From contig MKRS01000257.1 in assembly GCA_001897035.1 (NCBI GenBank), positions 1 to 12,310 on the forward strand: DNA of 12,310 nucleotides, read 5' to 3'. The stretch is from Bacteroidales bacterium 45-6 (GTDB lineage: Bacteria > Bacteroidota > Bacteroidia > Bacteroidales > Dysgonomonadaceae). Made by a program: the position numbers and the translations under genes. The notes under the pieces were generated by a model. The model did no database searches, had not been told where the DNA came from, and saw only the letters and a list, made by a program, of their open reading frames with translations. Below are positions 7,531-12,310 of this stretch, in pieces (within the stretch, counting starts at the first letter, position 1; each line of letters starts with the position of its first letter).

Positions 7531-7803
7531 ATGAAAAAACTCGGACTTACTGTATTTTTTAGTCTCTGCTTGTTTACCTTCATCCTTGCGCAAACAGTCT
7601 ATATTACGCGAACCGGAGAAAAGTACCACAGTCAGGGGTGCCGCTATCTTAGTCGGAGCTGCATACCAGTTTCTCTTTCTGTCGCAAAAGCTCAAGGCTA
7701 TTCTGCTTGCAGCGTGTGTGATCCACCCATTCGAGTTGTGAAGCGAAAGGCTCCCCCACATAAGAAGCACCGGGCTACTGTAAAACATTATGCTTATCAG
7801 TAG
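7531..7803 (+). CDS. Small secreted protein with an Ada-like Cys/His motif
   Basis: The 90 residues start with a clear signal peptide (MKKLGLTVFFSLCLFTFILA, cleavage near A20-Q21). The mature part contains YHSQGCRYLSRSCIP (32-46) and AKAQGYSACSVCDPP (52-66): H33, C37, C44, and the C60-x2-C63 pair. The pattern YH-x3-C-RYL ... GY-x2-C-x2-C-x-P is seen in small zinc-binding modules, some fused to secreted nucleases, and resembles the metal-binding part of Ada. The tail (69-86) is rich in Lys and Arg. I infer a secreted metal-binding or nucleic-acid-contacting module; no catalytic domain is present. It is served by the promoter at 7309-7339 and is followed after 90 bp by the orphan gene at 7894. 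Confidence 0.75.
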   Translation: MKKLGLTVFFSLCLFTFILAQTVYITRTGEKYHSQGCRYLSRSCIPVSLSVAKAQGYSACSVCDPPIRVVKRKAPPHKKHRATVKHYAYQ

Positions 7804-7893
7804 AGTTGTAAATTGCAAATAGGCAATAAAACGGAGATAACTTTAGGATCTAACTCATTTAATATTAATCTTTAACAACTAAATTTCATTCTT

Positions 7894-8661
7894 ATGCCCG
7901 TATATATACCTAACAAAGAAACATATGTAAAGTATGATATCTCACAAATTGAAAATGCTACGATTAAAAATATTGGAGAATCCTTGGGCTATAAAACATG
8001 CCAACTATATATCCCCAGTGATTCTCATAATTATGGAATACCTGCTATAGCTTTTAAGCTATTTTCTAAAGAAGTAGTGTTTGCATACGTTGAGAATGGA
8101 ATTGAAGAAGAAGAATCAGTGAATCGTATAATACAATATCTAAGAAAGTTTGATTTAATTGAATCCTACAAGACTTGCTATTCCCTAAGAGACAGTTTAA
8201 GGGAGGGAATAAATGAAGAGTGCTTCACAACTGACTTCATGTCTTCTGTTCTTGGAATAGATATTGCTTCTAATGGAAGTATAGAAAGTAGCCTTTTTGG
8301 ATATAATTTTATTTTTAGAAATGGAGTTTTAGTCGATTTTATGGATTCTGAAGGACTCAGTGAAAAAATTAGATCTTGGAAGGATATTGCTCCACACTAC
8401 TATGAAAAACATAAACTTTTAGCCGAGAATCATTTTGGAATAAACAACCCAAAAGTAAATAAATATCTTGAAATGCAAGCAGAGGCTTTTAGTTCTATTT
8501 CATTAGAAAGTTTGAAGATTTTAAATAGCCATGCGCCCGGAGCAAATTATGCGATGTTTAAATTATTATTTGAATCCCCTGCAGACACCTCATTGTCTAT
8601 TGGAGAATTAAATGATTTGTCTTTAGCTGAGATTCAAAAAATAGTATTCTTCGAAAAATAA
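7894..8661 (+). CDS. Orphan protein of unknown function, 255 aa
   Basis: I do not recognise this protein. The ATG follows an AT-rich leader, and the frame ends just before a strong hairpin terminator, so it looks like a real gene. There is no signal peptide or membrane segment, so it should be cytoplasmic. The sequence is acidic and mixed alpha/beta: residues near 50-75 look like beta strands (IPAIAFKLFSKEVVFAYVE), and the C-terminal third looks helical and ends in SLSIGELNDLSLAEIQKIVFF. Its codons are strongly AT-rich compared with the GC-balanced flanking operons, which fits horizontal gain. A weak promoter-like box (TAACTTTA, 7838-7845) lies upstream. Being an orphan in an accessory patch, a defence or immunity role is possible, but nothing in the sequence shows it. 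Confidence 0.7.
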   Translation: MPVYIPNKETYVKYDISQIENATIKNIGESLGYKTCQLYIPSDSHNYGIPAIAFKLFSKEVVFAYVENGIEEEESVNRIIQYLRKFDLIESYKTCYSLRDSLREGINEECFTTDFMSSVLGIDIASNGSIESSLFGYNFIFRNGVLVDFMDSEGLSEKIRSWKDIAPHYYEKHKLLAENHFGINNPKVNKYLEMQAEAFSSISLESLKILNSHAPGANYAMFKLLFESPADTSLSIGELNDLSLAEIQKIVFFEK

Positions 8662-8713
8662 GAACAGATCTATGACGTAGAGAACTAAATAGTATTGAAA
8701 GCTTAACCCCAAC

Positions 8714-8742
8714 TAGGCGGATGACTTCGAGTCATCCGCCTA
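8714..8742 (+). terminator. Strong hairpin terminator
   Basis: AGGCGGATGACT (8715-8726) pairs perfectly with AGTCATCCGCCT (8730-8741) around a TCG loop, with a further T-A pair outside. TAATTCGTTT follows. It lies 52 bp after the stop codon of the orphan gene and should end its transcript. The symmetry would let it work on either strand, though the T-tract is weak. Confidence 0.7.
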
Positions 8743-9002
8743 ATTCGTTTCACGGGATAGAGATATATAAAATTAGGTATGTATTCCTGGCCGTTTTCTG
8801 TCCATTCTGTCATTCTGTCAAAGAGGACAGGCCAGCCCTGAGAGGAATTTACAGCAGATAACCAAGACATTAAATCAAAAAAGCCTGCATAAACAAACCA
8901 GGCGGGACAACCTCGAAGGTTATCCCGCCCGTGTGGTAGTGTGTAACAGCCTCGTGTCAGGTAGTACGGCAGCAAGCTGTCAGGCAATCCAACAGCCCCG
9001 TG
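8743..9002. other. Gene-free stretch with hairpin and direct repeat
   Basis: No convincing gene is seen. It contains a short run of TTCTGTC-like repeats (about 8797-8819), the hairpin at 8901-8929 and the first copy of a 20-bp direct repeat. A 94-codon minus-strand frame (8987-8703) covers both hairpins and is not believed to be coding. Confidence 0.5.
8901..8929 (-). terminator. GC-rich hairpin, likely terminator
   Basis: GGCGGGA and TCCCGCC form a 7-bp stem, then one C-A mismatch, then AACCT/AGGTT with a CGA loop. On the minus strand it is followed by TGGTTTGTTT. It lies about 75 bp beyond the end of the gene remnant at 9003-9182 and was probably the terminator of that former gene. Confidence 0.5.
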
Positions 9003-9010
9003 TCAGGCAG
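8945..9010. repeat. 20-bp direct repeat (two copies)
   Basis: The 20-base copies at 8945-8964 and 8991-9010 differ at two positions (consensus AACAGCCYCGTGTCAGGYAG) and start 46 bp apart. A partial copy (CTGTCAGGCA, about 8977-8986) lies between them. The second copy covers the stop codon of the gene remnant at 9003. The function is unknown. Confidence 0.6.
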
Positions 9011-9182
9011 GAACATTCAACGCCACCTCAAAACGGTAAGTTCGTGGTTCCTTGGTGACATTGCTACTTCCCGAAAACTGCGTCACCACCTCCAGATAGT
9101 AGTCGCCCGCAGCAAGCGCCGGAGCGATGATGGAGAGCAGGGAGGGGTTGTTGTCCCCCACGATTTGGAATAGATGCACCCT
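9003..9182 (-). pseudogene. C-terminal remnant resembling the DUF4469 domain
   Basis: The minus strand encodes about 60 residues ending in APALAAGDYYLEVVTQFSGS and KEPRTYRFEVALNVPA. To my recollection this resembles the C-terminal Ig-like DUF4469 domain (P-x-LxxGxYxLEVxTQFSG...KEPRT), which in Bacteroidales follows an HU-like DNA-binding domain in proteins of roughly 230-250 aa. The frame stays open upstream to 9341, but that part is made of palindromic repeats and has no N-terminal HU-like domain. I therefore read it as a broken gene whose front was lost or replaced by repeats. The family match is from memory. Confidence 0.5.
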
Positions 9183-9184
9183 TG

Positions 9185-9366
9185 CCCGATTGATGCCAAC
9201 GGCATCACAGGTTTGTAGAAAAGGTTGACCGGAAAGAAAATGCGCCCCCAACGGGGTCGAACATCCACACAAACATGCGGTTTCTACAAACATGCGATCC
9301 CTCGCGGGATCGGGCACATCTAACAAACACATCTTTGACATAATCTAGCAATCCCCTCGCGGGATC
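9185..9366. repeat. Cluster of short palindromic (REP-like) repeats
   Basis: At least four small hairpin cores occur in 180 bp: TGATGCC-AAC-GGCATCA (9191-9207), CCCC-AAC-GGGG (9246-9256), GATCCC-TCGC-GGGATC (9296-9311) and CCC-TCGC-GGG (9354-9363). The 13-mer CCCTCGCGGGATC is repeated at 9299-9311 and 9354-9366. GTTTGTAGAAA (9211-9221) and TTTCTACAAAC (9281-9291) form an 11-bp inverted repeat, and AAACATGCG occurs at 9271-9279 and 9288-9296. Similar 'tctacaaacat + palindrome' units are scattered in many Bacteroidetes genomes, to my recollection. The last copy overlaps the stop codon of the JAMM protease gene (9365-9367). Confidence 0.65.
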
Positions 9367-9760
9367 AGATCACCTCGATTTCCTCCGGCACCATGTCGCC
9401 ATCCTTCACCACAAAAGCCTTGATGACTGGCTCTTCTGCCGCCAACGACAGAATCAGGTAGGTGATATTCGGGTCGAAAGCCAGCCGCTTGTCCTCTTCC
9501 GACGGGCGGGCAGGCGTTTCGGGGTGGCTGTGGTAGTTGGCGATGATTTTCTGCCCATCGGCACGGGCCGACTTCAATACCTGAAACTGCTCGCGCGGGT
9601 CAAACGCAAAATGCTCGGGGCTGTGATCCACATTGGTCAGCGGATATTGCTTGGCCACGGTGTCGCCATTGCCGGTGAGCAGGCCACAGGCCTCGTTGGG
9701 TAGCTCCGCCTTTCCCTGGGCGATGATGCCGTCGATGATGTGCTTCGGTATTCTAATCAT
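9365..9760 (-). CDS. JAMM/MPN+ zinc metalloprotease (Mec/HcyD-like)
   Basis: Predicted zinc protease that trims the C-terminus of the sulfur carrier and frees the amino acid built on it. The 131 residues are a bare MPN+ domain: E23 in NEACGLL and the motif H77-S-H79-P-x6-S87-x2-D90, with all JAMM metal ligands and catalytic residues present. Size and form match Mec+ of Mycobacterium tuberculosis (which acts on CysO-cysteine) and HcyD of Wolinella succinogenes (which removes the terminal Ala of HcyS and later releases homocysteine). It starts 4 bp after the stop codon of the E1-like gene, so it belongs to the same operon. Here its first task would be to cut the Cys from the carrier's GGGC end. 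The palindromic repeat at its stop codon may end the transcript. The fold is clear; the substrate is inferred from the neighbours. Confidence 0.9.
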   Translation of the reverse strand: MIRIPKHIIDGIIAQGKAELPNEACGLLTGNGDTVAKQYPLTNVDHSPEHFAFDPREQFQVLKSARADGQKIIANYHSHPETPARPSEEDKRLAFDPNITYLILSLAAEEPVIKAFVVKDGDMVPEEIEVI

Positions 9761-9764
9761 GTTG

Positions 9765-10574
9765 CTATTTTTTGCTTTTGATTTCGCAAACTGCTTGTTC
9801 CGACTCCACCAGTTGGGTGATGGAGCGATGCTCGCCGCAAATCGGACATTTTTTGTTTTGCTTCAGATTGACCGTTCTGAAATTCATCGTTTTGGCATTG
9901 AATGTCAACAAACGGTTGGTCAACAAATCGCCTGCCCCGGTGAGGAATTTCAACACTTCGGCAGCCTGAATGGTGCCCAACATCCCGGCAATGGCACCCA
10001 ACACTCCCGCCTGCGAGCAGGTAGGCACAGCATTGGGAGGCGGCGGACTGTGGAAAGCACAGCGGTAACAAGCCGTTCCCGGCAGATGGGTCAATGTCTG
10101 CCCATCGAAACGAAGGATTCCGCCGTGCGAAAACGGCTTTCCGGCCAACACGCAGGCATCGTTGATAAGGAATTTCACGGGGAAATTGTCCGTGCCGTCC
10201 ACCACGAAATCGTAATCCTTGATGATATCGAAAGCATTTTCGGCCGTGAAAAACTGGTGGTAAGTAACCACCTTCACCTCCGGATTGATCTGAAGGATTT
10301 TTTCCTTCGCCGATTCCACTTTGGGCTTGCCCACATCAGGCGTGAAGTGTATCACCTGGCGTTGCAGGTTGCTCAAGTCCACCACGTCGCCGTCAATTAT
10401 GCCCAAAGTCCCCACACCGGCAGCAGCCAGGTAGAGCAAGATGGGAGCACCCAGGCCACCGGCACCGATCACCAGCACTTTGCCGTTGCTGATCTTTTCC
10501 TGACCTTCCACCCCCACGTCCTGCAACAAGATGTGGCGGCTGTAGCGTTCAATTTGTTCGGCAGTGAAGTCCAT
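9765..10574 (-). CDS. E1-like sulfur-carrier adenylyltransferase (ThiF/MoeB/HcyF-like)
   Basis: Activates the C-terminal Gly of a ubiquitin-like sulfur carrier as acyl-adenylate, ready for attack by a sulfur donor. The 269 residues show the family layout: YSRHILLQDVG (11-21), nucleotide-binding GAGGLG (37-42), D61 and R72 in the ATP site (DGDVVDLSNLQRQ), DGTDN (126-130), the zinc pairs C169-x2-C172 and C243-x2-C246, and C186 in TCSQAGVLG, the usual place of the E1 cysteine. There is no C-terminal rhodanese domain, unlike MoeZ, so sulfur may come directly as sulfide or from the TusA domain encoded upstream. Its ATG overlaps the carrier's TGA by one base, which implies translational coupling. 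Local context fits HcyF best; MoeB or ThiF cannot be excluded, but no molybdopterin or thiamine gene is visible. Confidence 0.93.
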   Translation of the reverse strand: MDFTAEQIERYSRHILLQDVGVEGQEKISNGKVLVIGAGGLGAPILLYLAAAGVGTLGIIDGDVVDLSNLQRQVIHFTPDVGKPKVESAKEKILQINPEVKVVTYHQFFTAENAFDIIKDYDFVVDGTDNFPVKFLINDACVLAGKPFSHGGILRFDGQTLTHLPGTACYRCAFHSPPPPNAVPTCSQAGVLGAIAGMLGTIQAAEVLKFLTGAGDLLTNRLLTFNAKTMNFRTVNLKQNKKCPICGEHRSITQLVESEQAVCEIKSKK

Positions 10575-10783
10575 CAGCAGCCTCCTCCCATGAAGTAGAG
10601 GAAATCCACCTCGTCCCCCTCTTTCAATTCGGTGGCGTCAAACTCGCCACGCTCCACAAATTCGCCGTTCAACTGCACCGACACCATGTCGGGCTGAAGC
10701 ACGTTGTTTAGCTGGATCAATCCTGTCACAGTCAGAGGCAGAGTCACCTCCTGCAATTCGTCGTTTACTTTAATTTTGCTCAT
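10574..10783 (-). CDS. ThiS-like sulfur carrier with a C-terminal Cys cap (HcyS-like)
   Basis: Small beta-grasp protein (69 aa) that carries sulfur as a C-terminal thiocarboxylate. The pattern VSVQLNGEFVERGEF ... LKEGDEVDFLYFMGGG (34-48 and 53-68) is typical of ThiS/MoaD-type carriers. The protein does not end at its glycines: the last residues are G66-G67-G68-C69, so Cys blocks the Gly carboxylate that must be adenylated. The Wolinella carrier HcyS is similarly made with an extra Ala that HcyD removes. The next two genes encode the matching adenylase and JAMM protease, and the gene before it a sulfite reductase. ATG at 10783 follows an AT-rich stretch with no clear Shine-Dalgarno, normal for this phylum. 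The product is probably homocysteine, or alternatively cysteine. Confidence 0.85.
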   Translation of the reverse strand: MSKIKVNDELQEVTLPLTVTGLIQLNNVLQPDMVSVQLNGEFVERGEFDATELKEGDEVDFLYFMGGGC

Positions 10784-10824
10784 AGTTTTAATTTAATTTA
10801 CCAACAAGGGCAATGGAATAATAC

Positions 10825-10974
10825 GATAATGTGCCAAACAACATTCGCCGGAGCGAAGGCGAGTCAATATGCCAATGAAATAGACTAATACTAATAATCC
10901 ATGAATGACCGCCAATTACATTCATTGGCACATTGACATATTTCCACATTGGCACATTATCAAATTGGCATATT
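10825..10974. repeat. Nested inverted repeats of an ATTGGCAYATT motif
   Basis: This lies in the 189-bp gap between the sulfite reductase and carrier genes. The outer arms GATAATGTGCCAA (10825-10837) and TTGGCACATTATC (10949-10961) match perfectly over 13 bp. The inner arms at 10866-10879 and 10921-10934 match 13 of 14. The motif CATTGGCACATT occurs at 10923-10934 and 10947-10958, a variant (AATTGGCATATT) at 10963-10974 overlaps the reductase stop codon, and two copies are inverted at 10828-10877. A small TTCGC/GCGAA hairpin sits within the left arm. It may be a mobile repeat, or an RNA element that sets the expression ratio between the two genes. No promoter with TAnnTTTG is seen for the carrier. 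Confidence 0.6.
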
Positions 10975-12310
10975 ACTTCTTCTTAATCACCACTTTCCAA
11001 TAGTCGCCCACCTGCACTTGCTCCAGCACCTGGTGGCCTTCACCACGCACAGAACCCGGCACGTTGTTGATCGGCTGGCCATCGTCGAGCCAGATCTCCA
11101 GGATTTCCCCCGACTGCATGGGCGAAAGTTGTATCTTGGTCTGCACAAAGTTCATCGGGCAAGCCACACCGCGCAGGTCTTTGAACTTATGTTGGGTGTG
11201 TGGCGCAGCTTTCGGTTCTTCGGCTTGGGCAGCTGTTGGCTGCAGCTTGGGTTGCACGTTTTTGAACTGGAGCGAGTCGTCCATGTTCTTGTACAGCTCG
11301 GCCACGGCCTCAGCCAAGGCATATATTCCGTCTTTTTTCGACTCGAAATCGAATTCCCGGTTGTCGCGGGCAGTGGTCACGATCGGGCTGAATTTCTCAT
11401 CCACAAAGCCGTACCCGATCAGGTTTTTCAGGAACAAATTGAACACATCCTCCGTGGTTTTTGGTTCTGCTCCCCGTGTCACTAACAACATGCGGGAGGC
11501 CGAAAACACGATTTCGTACAACAGCACATTGCGCTTTTGCGGGTTTTGCTCGGTCTCCAACACCTTTTTCGTGTTGTTGATGATGTTCAAATCCACGTCT
11601 ATCATGTCGAACAGCCCGGCCGAACATTCCGCCGTACCCCGGTTGATGACGCTGAACAGCGTTTCCGCACCCCAATCGAAGTAATAATTCTTGTCGTTTT
11701 CGAAAGACGGAATCTCCTTGAACCGGGCCAGGATCGTTTTCGCAACCTCCTTGCCTTCCCCCAGAAGATATTGCTGCAAGGATTGGTATTTTTGCTGCGT
11801 CAGCAAATAGGACTCCAATAATTTCACCACAAACTGCGGAATATCCCGCGAGCTGATGTTCCCCACCGCTTCCGCAAACTTGGGAGCATCGTCCCGATTG
11901 GCACCCAAATAGACCTGATAACCGGGATAAATGCGGTCGTTGCGGAGAATTTTCCCGGAAAAGCCAATGTCCGCCCACAACTGTTGCCCGCAGGAATTGG
12001 GGCATCCCGAAATGTGGATGCGGGTGTCCTGCAAGCCGTCCAAATCAAGCTTGCTGCTTATCAGCTCCTTGCGGATCGCTTTCGCCAAACCTTTTGAAAG
12101 GCCAATACCCAAGCGGCAAGTGTCCGCTCCGGTGCAGGAAACAATGTTGTTGGCCAAGGTGGGCAGGTGAACTTCGGCGAACAGTTCCTTCAGGATGGAA
12201 TGCAGCTCGGGAAGAGCCGCATCGGGAATATTCCTCAAACGGATGCTTTGCGTGGTGGTGAAGCGGAGCGTGTAGTCTCCAAACTGATCCACAAACCGAA
12301 GCAGGCGTTG
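10973..12310 (-). CDS. Siroheme sulfite reductase fused to a TusA domain, 5' end outside the window
   Basis: Six-electron reduction of sulfite to sulfide in the cytoplasm. The frame is open through the window edge, so the GTG at 12292 is internal; I number from it. QRLLRFVDQFGDYTLRFTTTQ resembles a ferredoxin-like half of nitrite/sulfite reductases. The 4Fe-4S/siroheme ligands are C53-x5-C59 (SCTGADTC) and C97-x3-C101 (SGCPNSC). A mainly helical middle region (about 180-344) contains YYFDWGAETLFSVINRGTAE, a conserved tail in such reductases. A Pro/Ala/Gln-rich linker (345-368) leads to a TusA-type domain (369-439) with DLRGVACPM, whose catalytic Cys is C378. TusA domains carry persulfide sulfur. 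Sitting directly upstream of the carrier operon, the enzyme probably supplies its sulfide. A nitrite role is less likely here. Confidence 0.9.
   Translation of the reverse strand, partial: QRLLRFVDQFGDYTLRFTTTQSIRLRNIPDAALPELHSILKELFAEVHLPTLANNIVSCTGADTCRLGIGLSKGLAKAIRKELISSKLDLDGLQDTRIHISGCPNSCGQQLWADIGFSGKILRNDRIYPGYQVYLGANRDDAPKFAEAVGNISSRDIPQFVVKLLESYLLTQQKYQSLQQYLLGEGKEVAKTILARFKEIPSFENDKNYYFDWGAETLFSVINRGTAECSAGLFDMIDVDLNIINNTKKVLETEQNPQKRNVLLYEIVFSASRMLLVTRGAEPKTTEDVFNLFLKNLIGYGFVDEKFSPIVTTARDNREFDFESKKDGIYALAEAVAELYKNMDDSLQFKNVQPKLQPTAAQAEEPKAAPHTQHKFKDLRGVACPMNFVQTKIQLSPMQSGEILEIWLDDGQPINNVPGSVRGEGHQVLEQVQVGDYWKVVIKKK

Noticed and set aside
8703..8987. 94-codon minus-strand frame
   Set aside because: It runs across two strong hairpins and a direct repeat and resembles no family, although part of it looks protein-like.
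8945..9366. CRISPR array
   Set aside because: Repeats are few, differ in sequence and are not separated by spacers of regular length; no cas gene is visible.
9633..10598. Plus-strand open frame opposite the E1-like gene
   Set aside because: The minus strand has the full ThiF/MoeB motif set; the opposite frame is a shadow.

Overview
The window looks like a chromosomal segment of a Bacteroidetes bacterium, most likely order Bacteroidales. The evidence is an adjacent SusC/SusD pair, a secreted serine-type sulfatase, promoters of the Bacteroidetes form TTTG-N19-TAnnTTTG, very weak Shine-Dalgarno sequences, and a remnant that resembles the DUF4469 domain. The species cannot be named from the sequence alone.

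Region 1 (1-7083, minus strand) reads as one co-directional unit: a PstS-like periplasmic substrate-binding protein (6937-5987), a SusC/RagA TonB-dependent transporter (5832-2692), a SusD/RagB surface lipoprotein (2676-1084) and a sulfatase (1036 to beyond base 1). A good promoter with an overlapping inverted repeat lies before the binding protein (7034-7083). The susC leader carries a plus-strand promoter-like sequence and terminator that could make a short antisense RNA, similar in layout to antisense RNAs known at Bacteroides polysaccharide utilization loci. The unit probably imports or processes a sulfated molecule. The sulfatase has Ser at the formylglycine position and lacks the His of the usual GKWH motif.

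Region 2 (about 7085-8745, plus strand) is an AT-rich accessory patch. It holds a near-consensus promoter, an open stretch without a start codon, a small secreted Cys/His protein, an orphan 255-aa protein and a strong hairpin terminator.

Region 3 (8743-9366) is gene-poor. It holds a second terminator-like hairpin, a 20-bp direct repeat, a C-terminal gene remnant and a cluster of short palindromic repeats that reaches the stop codon of the next gene.

Region 4 (9365-12310, minus strand) is a sulfur-assimilation operon: a siroheme sulfite reductase fused to a C-terminal TusA domain (5' end outside the window), a ThiS-like sulfur carrier, an E1-like adenylating enzyme and a JAMM metalloprotease. 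The carrier ends in Gly-Gly-Gly-Cys, so one residue must be removed before activation. This set matches the protein-thiocarboxylate homocysteine pathway described in Wolinella succinogenes (Sir, HcyS, HcyF, HcyD), with Cys instead of Ala as the capping residue. Together, regions 1 and 4 suggest an economy in which sulfate is released from an organic sulfate ester and sulfur is then carried as a protein thiocarboxylate. The link between the two regions is an inference.
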